64,000 nucleotides of DNA from Ustulina deusta (taxonomy: Eukaryota; Ascomycota; Sordariomycetes; Xylariales; Xylariaceae): NCBI GenBank assembly GCA_023159155.1, contig JAJNNX010000013.1:124001-188000 (forward strand), written 5' to 3'. Positions 28,872 through 39,618 of the stretch are shown here, piece by piece. The number at the start of each line of letters is the position of its first letter. The first letter of the stretch is position 1. The position numbers were made by a program, and so were the translations under genes. The notes beneath the pieces are model-generated. The model saw only the letters and a list, made by a program, of their open reading frames with translations. It was not told the origin of the DNA and did no database searches.

Positions 28872-31850
28872 ATGCCACCCCATTCCTTCTGCGAGTGGAT
28901 GGTAGGCCACAACTTTAGGCCTCCGCGGAAACAATCTAAGGGATTGCGCCACGTCGTCTCCTTTGAGGTACTCACAGACGACGAATCAGGTTCCGATATC
29001 TACGCAATCGGCGTCCCAAGAGGAAAACCTGCACAACCCAGCAAGCCTCGAATCACCAGTAAGCCTGCAAAGTCATGCTTGAAGCAGCCTTCCCCGGTGA
29101 CTTCGAATTCCGAGACAGATGCCACCACCGATGTGAGCGAAGAAACTACAGGGGATGTGGAGACCTCAGATGAGAAGACCTCGGATGAGGAGACCTCGAG
29201 TGAGGGTCCTGACCCGACCTGTCCATGCATGAAGTGTATTGAAGGGCGAAGAAAACTAAGGCAACTGGAGCATGCAAAAGTCAAAGGAAAAAAGAAAAGG
29301 GTCATTCCGGCTGCCTCGTCGCCCGAAGAGGAAAGCGAGGGTGAAATCGCCGCAGCTATACATGCGCAACATCAAGCAAAAAAGGCGAAGAAGAAGGTTT
29401 CCTTTGCTGATCAATCATCCGAAGAGAGCGGCAGTGATGCCAGCGCTGTGAAAGAAAAGGCTCAACCCAGAAAGGAGAAGACGAAAAGTGCTCTCGCCAT
29501 TTCTGTGTCCTCTGAAGATGAGATCGAGAGCGAGGACAGCGTCATAGAAGCAAAGGTTGAAACAAAGAAAGGGAAGAGGGGCTCTGTATCTTTGGCCGTG
29601 GCTATGTCATCGGGAGACGACAGCGAGAGCGAAGCAAGTGTTGTCAAGGTGAAATCCCAAGAAAAGAAAGATAAGAAAACGAGCGGCATTCTTAAGAAGA
29701 CGGGCGATGTTCTCACTTCGGACTCATCCGCCGCTAAGAGCGAGAGTGATGCTGCTCCCGCAAAGAGCAAGAAAGCTAACACAGCAAAGTCCAAGAAGGT
29801 AGAAGAGGACAAACCCAAGGGCTCCAAGGTGCAGAAGAACAAGGCCAAAGATAAGAAAAAGAAGAAAGACGAGACTGAATCCGCCGAATCATCTGCCGAG
29901 TCCGGTAATGAAGGCACTCCCACAGAGACTGAGGAAGATACAGAGGGAAATACTGAGGAGGATACAGAGGAAGAGACTGAGGAAGAGACTGAGGCCCAGT
30001 CTGCTAAGAAGGACAAGCAGAAGAACAAGACTACCGACAAGAAAGTCAAGGCCAGAAGTAGTAAGCAAGAGGACAAGCAAGAGGCCACGAGCAAGAAAGC
30101 AGACAAGAAGGGCCAACAGAAGAAGTCCACGAAGAAGAATAAAAAGTATGTTTCGGAGTCGGAATCCGAGCCCGTGTCCGAAGGCGAGTCTGAATCTGAA
30201 GTTGAGGTTGAGGTTCCTAAGAAAGTCAAGCCCAAACCCAAGAAGGCAAAGGAGAAGAAGCCAAAGAAGGTAACCGACTTCCCGCCTGCTCGTTCTCCTC
30301 CATACCTACGTCAGTCCAACATGTTGCTTCCTCCCCGGACTTCCGTGATGCAAGTCGAGCACGCAGTAGAGGTTCCCGAAGATCCACGACCCAATGCCTT
30401 TTTCGACAACGACAGTGGCACCACGCGTGTCTACCATGGCCCGGCCTATGGTAATCCATACGGAATACTCTACCCGAAGCGTGTCTATGATTACCAAAAT
30501 CTGCCAGTCGGCGTGCCGCACCCCTCGCAGAATCCGTGGTACAATGGCTTCCCCACAGCCAATGGCCAACCTGCCCCTCCAAACGTACCGCCTCGTGGAG
30601 GCGCCGCTGACGAGACCAATCCGTGGTTCCGGGGTTGGGGAACAGTAGGTCCAGTACCGATGCCAGCCAATATGCCTCCACCACCGGAATTTGCACCAGC
30701 TCAGGATAAGAGGAATCAAAAACACCACGCCGAGCACCATAATCTGTCACCTCCGAGGTCTCGCGGATCCAGAGACCGAGACGCAGGTTGGGACTCGAAT
30801 GTGATGCCGATCCCGTCCGTTGAAATCACGGCCCCGAATGCATCGCCCACCAGGGAGTCAAATCACTCGCAAGGTTCGAAGGCTGGGAGTGCTTCAGGAA
30901 GACCTTGGGGCGCTCAGGGCGCCTCAGGCTCTTCATGGAGCCCGGACAAGCAGACCGAGAAGAAAAAGAAGAAGAAGAAGGATGCTATTGCCAAGGATAC
31001 GATTACAACAGATGCAGGTTTCAACGACACGCTCGCCGGCATCGGAAAAGCACTACAGGAGGCAGCCGCGAAGGATTCTGCTGACCTGCGTGCTCGAGAG
31101 GAGCGTTGGAGCAATCGAAGTGGTAGCAGCAAGGAGCTTAGCCCGCAGCCTAACAGCGGCTGGGATGATAATACGAATAAAATAAAAAATAATGGAGGTG
31201 GAAGCGGTTGGGATGTTGGCAATACAAACACGGGTGGTGACTCCTCCTGGGATAATACTGCAGCTAACAACAACGACTGGGACAACGGTGGCGAGAACAA
31301 CAATAACAATGGAGGATGGGATAGCAGCAACAACAAAAACAACAGCAACAATAATAACGCCGGATGGGATAACAACGGTAATAACGGCGGACCAAGCAAC
31401 ACCAACAACGGTGGCGGATGGGGAGACAGCAACAGTAATGGAGGATGGGGCAACAACAACAACAACAACAACGACAATAATGCAAACAACAACAGTAACA
31501 ACGATTGGGCCAACTCCCAAGACAACAACGACACGACCTGGCCACCCGCCGGCCCGCCTCCATCCCCCCTATCCAGAAACACAACTCCAATCCCAGGGAC
31601 CTGGGGCAGCCCGGTGCCCTCAAACAGCAGCAACAAGCCCCCATCAAACTGGAGCGGCGGCAACGTGGCCGGCCACAGCTCCTCTTCCGTCGCGAACAAA
31701 GGCAAGGCCGCCGAGTCTGGTCCCGGCTGGGGAGACAAGACGTTGGCGCAGAGCTCCGGCGGCTACTGGGATACGAAGGAGGGCCAGGCGGATATCGTCA
31801 AGGGAGGCAGGAATAACAACGGCGATGGTAATAATGGGTCCTGGTGGTGA
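28872..31850 (+). CDS. Large low-complexity protein with GW/WG-repeat C-terminus
   Basis: I do not recognise an orthologue. The single open exon encodes up to 992 residues. The N-terminal part has a CPCMKCIEGRR element and two VSF motifs (VVSFEVL near 28-34, KKVSFADQ near 174-181) that fit the RVxF docking consensus of protein phosphatase 1. Residues about 85-470 alternate acidic Ser/Glu blocks with Lys-rich blocks, resembling nuclear or nucleolar proteins such as Nopp140. The middle (about 480-700) is Pro/Asn/Gly-rich with aromatic residues. From residue 762 the chain is Asn/Gly-rich with about 16 Trp, many as GW, WG or WD (SGWDD, GGWGD, PGWGD), and it ends in Trp-Trp. This resembles Argonaute-hook GW domains, but function is inferred only. 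The start is uncertain: Met10 (28899) is an alternative. Confidence 0.75.
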   Translation: MPPHSFCEWMVGHNFRPPRKQSKGLRHVVSFEVLTDDESGSDIYAIGVPRGKPAQPSKPRITSKPAKSCLKQPSPVTSNSETDATTDVSEETTGDVETSDEKTSDEETSSEGPDPTCPCMKCIEGRRKLRQLEHAKVKGKKKRVIPAASSPEEESEGEIAAAIHAQHQAKKAKKKVSFADQSSEESGSDASAVKEKAQPRKEKTKSALAISVSSEDEIESEDSVIEAKVETKKGKRGSVSLAVAMSSGDDSESEASVVKVKSQEKKDKKTSGILKKTGDVLTSDSSAAKSESDAAPAKSKKANTAKSKKVEEDKPKGSKVQKNKAKDKKKKKDETESAESSAESGNEGTPTETEEDTEGNTEEDTEEETEEETEAQSAKKDKQKNKTTDKKVKARSSKQEDKQEATSKKADKKGQQKKSTKKNKKYVSESESEPVSEGESESEVEVEVPKKVKPKPKKAKEKKPKKVTDFPPARSPPYLRQSNMLLPPRTSVMQVEHAVEVPEDPRPNAFFDNDSGTTRVYHGPAYGNPYGILYPKRVYDYQNLPVGVPHPSQNPWYNGFPTANGQPAPPNVPPRGGAADETNPWFRGWGTVGPVPMPANMPPPPEFAPAQDKRNQKHHAEHHNLSPPRSRGSRDRDAGWDSNVMPIPSVEITAPNASPTRESNHSQGSKAGSASGRPWGAQGASGSSWSPDKQTEKKKKKKKDAIAKDTITTDAGFNDTLAGIGKALQEAAAKDSADLRAREERWSNRSGSSKELSPQPNSGWDDNTNKIKNNGGGSGWDVGNTNTGGDSSWDNTAANNNDWDNGGENNNNNGGWDSSNNKNNSNNNNAGWDNNGNNGGPSNTNNGGGWGDSNSNGGWGNNNNNNNDNNANNNSNNDWANSQDNNDTTWPPAGPPPSPLSRNTTPIPGTWGSPVPSNSSNKPPSNWSGGNVAGHSSSSVANKGKAAESGPGWGDKTLAQSSGGYWDTKEGQADIVKGGRNNNGDGNNGSWW
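31155..31850 (+). repeat. Region coding for Asn/Gly/Trp repeats
   Basis: AAC/AAT, GGC/GGA and TGG codons recur irregularly and encode Asn runs separated by GW, WG and WD units. The long open frames seen on both strands here are a by-product of this composition. Confidence 0.8.
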
Positions 31851-31907
31851 CGGGGGGGCTACATATTACGTTGCGGATTAAGATTATCCGCCTCGTCCTC
31901 CTCGTAA

Positions 31908-31928
31908 GGGGGGGGGGGGGGGGGGGGG
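31908..31928 (+). repeat. Poly-G tract, 21 bases
   Basis: There are 21 consecutive G residues 58 bp after the stop codon of the GW-repeat gene, in its presumed 3' UTR. The run could form a G-quadruplex in DNA or RNA, and its exact length is prone to sequencing error. Confidence 0.85.
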
Positions 31929-32414
31929 AGGTGATTGATATGACTGGCATTCTTCCCACTTCCTCTCTGCGTCATTGCTAGTCGGGGTTTATATAAATAG
32001 CTCTTGTTCGTTCGAGTTCACCATTGCAGTGGACTCGGACTCCATCCAACATGAATCATATCCTCGTACTATATATTAAACAGCCCAGTTTCCCCAACAT
32101 TGCCCAGCCGCATTTTGCTTTCAACCCAAGGGCCGTAAACGAACGTTGTCAAAGTAGTTCGCTAGTTGGTTGCCACGTGGAACCGCAGTAGGACTTCCCG
32201 CCGGCCTCGTGGGTGACACCGATGGGCTCGCCGCGCATAGGTAAGCCATAGCAGCGGTGCTCGCGAGACGTTCGCATCGGAGTAAAGAAATCGAGCGAGT
32301 TCCCAAATACCCGGGAAAGACGAGAAGAAAAAAAAGCGAGGAAAATGGTCAAAGTTCAAATCCAAAATAATAAAGGATATGTATACTCCATACTCCTCCA
32401 ACCTTTATAGGAAT

Positions 32415-32450
32415 ACATATATATATAGATATATAGATATATAGATAGAG
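32415..32450. repeat. AT/ATAG microsatellite
   Basis: An (AT)n stretch passes into ATATAG units (GATATATA repeated three times) in non-coding spacer. Confidence 0.75.
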
Positions 32451-33439
32451 ATTCCTACATGACTTGAACTTACATACACACATAGGTTACCTACCTACCT
32501 ACCAACCTACCTCCTCCTAAAAAGCGTCTCTAGAACAATCGCCTGTTCAGTTCAGCGACCATCTACAACGTAGACACGAACTGAGCCACTAACCCCCCAG
32601 ACCCCACGAATCGAATCGTCCCCTGCCTTCTTCCCAGCCTTGTATTCGATCTCCACCAGCAGCACATCTGGGGGTAAAATGATAGTCTGGCGGAGACGGC
32701 TGACAGCTAAGCGTGAAAGAAAATGATCGGCAAACCACTATATCTTTCCTCTGCGGTATAAACTAAAACCATATTATTATTACATGCTTTTCCCCTCATG
32801 CTGTTGACACGATACCTGCTGGAGTAGCAATGAACTGAAGGAATAGACAAGCCGTGAAACGACATAATTCAGCCTTATTTATATCTTGAACCTAATATAT
32901 CTACACCTAACTCTGGAAAACTGTCGACTAACAAACGCGAAGATCCGACACTGACAAGTCACTCGAAAGAACCTGATAGGAGAAGGAGACATTGTGGAGC
33001 TTTAGCGGAGTTTAGTGCTGAACGCGTGTACAGTAGCTGATGTGCCATGATCGAAAAGCGTACGGGATTACCTTTATTGGTCGAGTTAGATGGTGTGCAT
33101 TGTCTTCTTCAGCACATGGATCGTAACGATTCTATCTCAATTCATAGGGTAGAGGGGCGAATAGTTTCCTGACTTAGAACTACTCAACCGGCCCAACAAC
33201 ATGGAGACCCGAGCTCAGTTGTTAGTACAGACTAGCAGCTAAGCAAAATTGCGGAATAACCTCATACAAAGATTTTTGTTCTTGCAAGTCCATTCTCCTA
33301 GTCCTGTGTATAAGGACTCTAGAAAGCTTCAAACAATGGCGAAATGAAGGTGACGCGAGAAAAGCCCGCAGGATAGAAAGAGAGCTGAACGGCCTACATG
33401 CTCTCGACTGAGCAAGTTAACAATCTGAATAGTTCCTTC

Positions 33440-34790
33440 TTACTCCTCCTCAGAATCGTCCTCCTCAGCCTCCTCGAGCCACTTCAGGAAGGGTTCCGCG
33501 GCGCGGCGGATCTTCTTAGAAGTTGCAAGATCGACATACTTCTTGCTGGCCTTAGTACCCCACTTTGTGACAACCTCCTCGGTGACGAGGTCCTTGTCAT
33601 ACAGTTGGTGAAGGACCTTGACAATCTTGTCGCTAGTCATAAGCTCAGGGTGGTCCTTGCTGAGATTGGCCAAAAGACGTTCGACACCGCCGAGAAGAGC
33701 CTTCTCGTGACGTTCGGATGTTACCATCTAAGTGAGTAATTAGCGCGGTCACCTCGTAACAAATGAGTCTAGTACGACTTACCTTTTTGAATATTCCAGC
33801 ACGCTTGGGAATCTGCGTAATGATGTTCTCGTCGAATAGAGTCTGAACAAGGACCAACACAGTTTTGTGCTTGCCTTCAATTCCAAGCTCCTTAGCTTTA
33901 ATATAGACCTGTATGTCATCGACTTTGTTAACGCTACCAGACTTTGTAGCCTCCTCCTGAATCCAGTCACCCAGTTCATCGTAGACAGTGTTGCCACCGC
34001 CTTCTCCATCTTCATCCTCTTCATCGCCACCACCGCCAAGGGCGAGCTTCTGACGGAACTGGTCGGGAAGCTGGTTTTGACGGGCTTTGACAGCCTTCTC
34101 GGACATATCAACGGCCCACTCGTTGTCATTAACTTCGACAGGCGCATCGATAACCTGAGCATCAGCCGTGATTTTACGAGTGAACTCGTCATCACTACCT
34201 GCGCCGTTCTCCTCGTTGTCATCATTCTCGTTAGAATCGTTAGGGGAATTCTCGCCACCACTTCCATTCCCGTTTCCATTGCCATTCTGTTGGGCCAGCT
34301 GCTTGGCCTTGCGAGCTGCCTTGCGCTCAGCTTTATCTTTCTTGCCGCCTTTCTTGGGCTGGTTCTTCAGGATGAAGCCACTAAGTTTGTGACGGAGGTC
34401 TACGTCGGTGCGTTGACCACAGGCTTTGCAATCGAGCACAATATGGCCATCCTTGATGACAACATCGGTCTCGGGATTCTTGCACTTCTTGCAAAGGACG
34501 AACTTGTTAATGAATCCATCAAGATAGTCCTGTAGCTTGGGGGCATCATGACTACCGTTGATGATCCAACGGTCGTCAGCCGGATCGATGTTGGTCTGGG
34601 CACCAAGCTCGAATCCGAAGTACTTGATGACGTAAGAGCCGGGACGGGCAAGAGAGGCAGCAACGCTGCTCAAGTTGACAACAACCGTCTTGATGCCGTT
34701 ACCTTTGCCTTCGATCTTGGTCTGGATCCTTTCCATCTTGTAACGATAGAAGGCGTCGGTGACATCACGGCGGACATTGATGAGAGCCAT
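33440..34790 (-). CDS. TIF5: Translation initiation factor eIF5
   Basis: eIF5 is the GTPase-activating protein for eIF2 in the 43S pre-initiation complex. Two exons (34790-33783, 33727-33440) flank a 55-nt intron with a GTAAGT donor and TTAG acceptor; the product has 431 residues, close to yeast and other fungi. The N-terminal domain begins [20 protein letters not shown], with Arg16 equivalent to the catalytic arginine finger. A C2C2 zinc finger (C100, C103, C121, C124) follows. The linker (about 150-235) is Lys/Ala-rich, then Asn/Gly- and acid-rich. The C-terminal W2/HEAT domain (about 270-415) contains [17 protein letters not shown] and [17 protein letters not shown], and the tail ends in the acidic/aromatic [16 protein letters not shown] that binds eIF2-beta and eIF3. 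The intron lies inside the W2 domain. Confidence 0.96.
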
Positions 34791-37700
34791 TTTGACGGTC
34801 TTGTTACAAGAGTGTCTGTCAGGGTGTTGGCAATGTTGGGAAAGTTGGTGGTATTGGTCGGGATGGAGGCGAGTCTCTGGAGTCTGGAGACACGGGAAAA
34901 TACTATAAAGTCATTCGCGAGCGTGGGCGAGATAGGCAAGAGAGGGCGAAGAGAGCCAGGAGGTTAGTTATACAGTGGGTTCCAAATGGTGGACATAGGG
35001 GTGACTGGAGAACAGTTGCGAGCGTTGGAAGGCATTAACATGGGCGATGCTGTCGCGAATCGGTTCAGCCGACTGAGCTGATGTCCGGATTACAAGGTTT
35101 CCGCGGTATACGAAGCGATCGCCGCGTGAGAGGGGTAAGGTGTCTAGACACAGCGTTCTTGTCGTGCTGATACATAAACAACAAGTGTATCGTGAACCCT
35201 TCTATGTGGGGGGGTGTTCAGATCTCAGGGGACAGGAATGTCGTCGTCGTTGTCGAAGCACTTGGGGGGGCAAATCGTCACCACAAGAGCGGTGGCCTGT
35301 CTCGATGACCGGACCGGTAGACGAGCGATGGGCGGCGGTGGTTGTGCGTAGGGATCGTTAGGACGGGCGAGAAGTGTGCTCACTGCCAGACGGCGTGGAA
35401 TCGTCGCCTAAAGAACCTTGGGTGTTTGAACGACGGTCAGAGGCCGCGTATAACCAGAGTGAGGGGAACTGGAGGATGGGTGTGGGAACACTGAGACGCT
35501 GCGGGGAGTGGGTTTGGTGTAGTTTTTTTAATTTTTTTTTGGGAGAATGGTTGTGTAAATAAGATTGTGGTTGTATGGGGAGGAGAGAAGTCTGGAAAAG
35601 AGCGAGGAATGGCAAGAGTGGAAAGCGGAGCATTAGAAGAGGGCGACGGGGAAGAACAACGGGGCAATGGGGTACTGACTGGCCATCGATGCTGGACAAT
35701 GAACAAATAGGAACGCGCGGGCCAATTGCTCCTGCACTTGTGCTCTGCGCCTTTACTGTACAGTGCTGTACACACTCCACTACGAGTCAGGAGGTACCTT
35801 GCTATGTGCACTGATTATAAGGTGCTACCTAGTATGGCCTGGTAGGCAGGAGGTACCAACGAACTCCTCTACCTATAACATGCCTATAATAGTACACGTT
35901 GTGCCCCCGAAACGCCAGACACCACCACCTGCAGGAATAAAACGCCTGGTAGAACCGTACCTAGTGTACAGGGCGTCGCGTGGAGAGCTGACTACTTCTT
36001 ACAGACACTAGCGCAAACCATACAGTACCTACACAGTTAACCTTGATACCTACTATAAAAAAAAGTAAAATGTACGCATGCCATGAAAAATTTCTTGTGG
36101 GGACTGGTGCATACTTAGTAGGTTGATGTTTGTGGGAGGGGCAAAATAAAGTACTGACCTAGGTAGGTAGCGTGGTGGAATGGATCACAGACGACCGGCC
36201 GAGCATTACCTACTCGGACTCCTACTCGGACTTGACCGCAACCGCATTCTTCGAACACGGAAATACGAAACTTTGAGGCTGTTGTGCCGTCTCACCGCGC
36301 GTCGGGCGGGTGGTGGACCAATCCTTTGTCGTTCCGTACATAGCATGACCTGATGGAGGTGAACTGGCACAACACAGACAGTATACAGGAGGTAATCTGA
36401 CAAAGCTGTATCACCGGAAGCAGGAGGCCTACCAGCAGGCAGCCATATGTAGTAAGGAATATGGGCTACCTAGGTCCTGACTTATACAACGAATAAGGTG
36501 GGTTTAACCCCCATAATTGAGTTCTTTTAGGGTGTTATATTATTATTAAAAGAAAAGAAAAATAAAAAAACAGGAACAACAAGTCTCACGACGAACTTTC
36601 ATATATATAGCCTTTAGCCTTTAGCTTTGTTTTAGCGTGTTGGTTAATGGGTGTTGTAAGATATTGTCTGGGAGGGTGATGTTGGATTCTCTTAGTGTAA
36701 GGCTAGCGATCCGTGGAGGTGTGGGGAAATTGACCACCTATATGTTAATGTACCGTAGTCCATATGTCACAACCTGATGGAGTCGTAACGAGGCTGGGTA
36801 CCGTTTCAGCCGCAGTATCGGGTATGTAGTGCGCCTAGGCATCGTTTCGTTAGCCATCCTGCCATAGATGAAGAAGTTTGCTTCATAAACCCGATTAATA
36901 GCGCAACCTCTAGCCCGTGAGAAAAATAATCAGTGGGTTGACCAAGAGGGGTTTCCGCGGTAACAGTAGTACGGGTTTTTGTTGGGTTTGTTGGTCTTAT
37001 TGGAGTAGATCGAAGCCGCGATTGAGGTTTTCGGTAGTGCTATGCCAAACATTTTGTGTTCCCAGATGCTGTGGCTTCTTTGACGAACTTGATATAGTCG
37101 CCGGTGAGGGTATACACGCCGACCAGGGCTGCGTGATACCTAGGTTGACCGTTGGGATACGTGCGAGTGGGAGCCGGTGTGCGTAAATCCTCAGTCTTCC
37201 GCTGTGGTAGCTCGAGCTGAAGGTGTACGAACGGTCATTGTAGATCGGATTGCCTATGGCGCAGTTCCGTATCGGGCGGTATTACATATGGGATCGCTTG
37301 GCCTCTAGGTGGGACGTATCCCCCAAGTTAGCGATCTGGGCCGCCGTGGCGCGCAAACCAGAGTAGCTCGCTCGTTGGTGTGACGTTCCGTGTTTTGCGC
37401 GCCGTTGGCTATGGGTGGGGGAGGGAAAGCGGTGTACATGTACAGCGCTCGAGCTGCCTTGGGACTTGAGAGATGAGAGGGATTTGGATTTCTGACAGGT
37501 TATCCCAAATCTTGGTATTCATGTGGCTCCTTGGCTGAATACTCTCTTTGAATTCTCGCGGGAAGGTTTCATAAAGGACGGGAACGCTGCTCGTATATTC
37601 ATCTTGTGGCTTGATTATGGGGATGCACTTTTTATTCATCTATTATTAGCCTGTACAACATATCTTGGCATGGTCATGATGATTTTGAATTCCTTTAATG

Positions 37701-38567
37701 TTCTATGATGATTACTGCGTCGACATGGACATAGCGTTTTTGGGCTCTGTTACGACCTAGACTAGTGGGAATAGAGCATGCTGATGAAATAGTCTCTGAG
37801 GGCTACCTGAGTAAAGGAGCAGAATAGTGCCATATGACTACCGCACCTAACCATCAAGACACGGGTCTAAGTAACTGCTTGGCTTCTGATTCATCACTTA
37901 TCATCTCTTTGGGATGGTTCTATTGCCGACTCATCATAATTCGTGTTTGCCTGCGCGCTACTTAGTACGCAGTACTGCGCAGTCCGAAAAACGGCGCTCT
38001 TTATATTTGGATGTGATTCATGGCCGTCAAGCAACAAGCAATGAGGACCATTAGGCCATGCCAAAATATACAGTACATTGGGGCTCGGGAAATCAGGTAG
38101 GAAATTCGACTACCATTAGCTTAATGCTACCTGGATTCGATCTCAGGAATAGGCAGCCAGAGATGTACACCATCGAGACGCCTTCAACGCCGGAACCTTC
38201 CGGATTTCCACTTAATCCTGCCAGAACTACCAGTTCTTCGCTGAAGTCTGTACACAAGAATAAAATAAAGGTGGGCAACGCCTCCGCGGCTAAACATCAT
38301 CATCTGGAGACTTAGCTGTGTAGATGCTAAGGCATATAGCCTACACTCTCCACAGAGAATATATGCACCCGGTATTAGCCACCGAGAGCCATCGTTATGG
38401 CCATCCATATCATGACCTGATTGTACAATTGCTTGGATGTAGCAATTTCCGAGAAATTGGGCCAATGTCCTTGTGTGTGAAACCCTAGGATGGGGTTATT
38501 GATACTGCTCAAAAGACCGAGTCTTTGAAGCTAATGTCAAATTACACGTGTTGGTTGGAATGTGTCG
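34791..38567. other. 3.8-kb gene-poor spacer upstream of eIF5
   Basis: The first kilobase is eIF5 promoter/leader. No gene is recognised in the rest; open frames are short, mostly without ATG, and overlap on several frames. Features include AGGTACC-type motifs (35800-36180), a repeated CTACTCGGACT (about 36210-36230), an AT-rich block at 36535-36610, and ACACGTGT at about 38546, downstream of the CBF1-like gene. Confidence 0.55.
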
Positions 38568-39618
38568 TCAGGATTCGTTTTTAGGTTGAGGAAGCTCAAG
38601 TCCCGCGTTTTGAGCCAAATTCTTCCACATTGTCAGTTCCCGATATGCTCGCTCACATTCTGTCTTAAGTTTATCATTCGAACTACTGAGCTCCTGGATA
38701 GCTTGCTCCGTGAGTAGCTTTTCGAGTGTCCACTTCTCGATATTCTGTGCCTCGTTTGATTTAAGCTGGATAATATAGGAAACTGCCCGCTGAAGAATGG
38801 ATCCTTTGTTCTTTTCGCAGCCAGGCACAATCTTGGCCAACTCGTTAATACCTTCGTTGATTGTTTCACGGCGACGACGTTCAACTACCGCCTAGTTAGC
38901 ACATCTGTCGAGGAAACGTAGTCCGCCACAGGGCTTTACCTTCTTTATGATTATCCTTTCGCTGCTTGTGCCATTCTTCGGAGCCTACCGCGAGTTTGGG
39001 TTGATTTGAAGACCGAGTGTATGGTGACTGAACGGGTCCAGCACCGTTGTGTTGTGCCTGTTGCGTTATATCATTTGGCGATGGTTCGGGCAGACTATGA
39101 GACTGTAATATCTCATGATGACTAAAGGGTGACTCTTGATGGCCTTCAGTCTCTCCACTACTCGGTGCGACAAATGTTGCATCGGTTGTTTGAGGGACAT
39201 GCAGGGTTGGATACATTGTACCCAGAGCAGCGGCAGCCGTGCTCGATGCGTTAGCAGGGTCGGATACCTCGTGGCGCTCAACTGCGGCATGCTGTAGGGC
39301 AACGAAATCAGCATTCGTCGCTGCCTGGGCAGCAGCTTGAGCTGCCTCTACGGCGCTTTCAACATATGCTGCGGATGCTGGATCTGGGGTGCTGGGCATA
39401 GCAGCTGTGGGAACAGAGCGCTTCGAACGTCTTGAATCGGGTGAAGAGTCAGGGCCAGCTCGCTTCCGCTTCTGGCTAGGGCTTGATGGGGCAGGAGTGC
39501 CGTAATCATTATGGTGATCTGCAACAGCCGCGTCTGCCATGGCAGCAAGATGTTCACGGTTGAGATGTGTAAGAGGCTCTAGGAGTGCCTCCCCTTGAGA
39601 GTACCCGTTGGTATCCAT
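38568..39618 (-). CDS. CBF1: bHLH transcription factor of the Cbf1 type
   Basis: Cbf1 binds CACGTG boxes in promoters of sulphur and respiration genes and, in yeasts, at centromeres. Two exons (39618-38940, 38884-38568) encode 331 residues; the join restores DNHKE-VERRRRE across a 55-nt intron. Residues 1-200 are Ala/Ser/Pro-rich with a basic KRKR patch near 50. The basic region (about 216-233) has His224, Glu228 and Arg232, the H-E-R set that reads CACGTG. Helix 1 (TINEGINELAKIVP), loop and helix 2 (KGSILQRAVSYIIQLKSNE) follow, and then NIEKWTLEKLLTEQ, a leucine-zipper-like segment that closely matches yeast Cbf1 just after its bHLH. This tail supports Cbf1 over Pho4 or other bHLH factors. 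A CACGTG lies 39 bp before its own ATG. A centromere role is not implied for this fungus. Confidence 0.92.

Larger units (their letters stand above)
31851..33439. other. 3' regions of convergent GW-repeat gene and eIF5
   Basis: No gene is recognised. The stretch has a 21-base G run just after the first gene, an ATATAG repeat around 32415-32450 followed by ACCTACCTACC motifs (about 32480-32515), and otherwise ordinary AT-leaning sequence. Confidence 0.6.

Noticed and set aside
29462..30241. 259-codon Ser/Leu/Phe-rich minus-strand frame
   Set aside because: It is the complement of Lys/Glu/Ser repeats in the GW-repeat gene, a composition artefact.
30914..31738. 274-codon Leu/Pro-rich minus-strand frame
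   Set aside because: It mirrors the Asn/Gly/Trp repeats and is not an independent gene.
33867..34535. 222-codon plus-strand frame opposite eIF5
   Set aside because: Antisense to conserved eIF5 exons, with no start context or pattern of its own.
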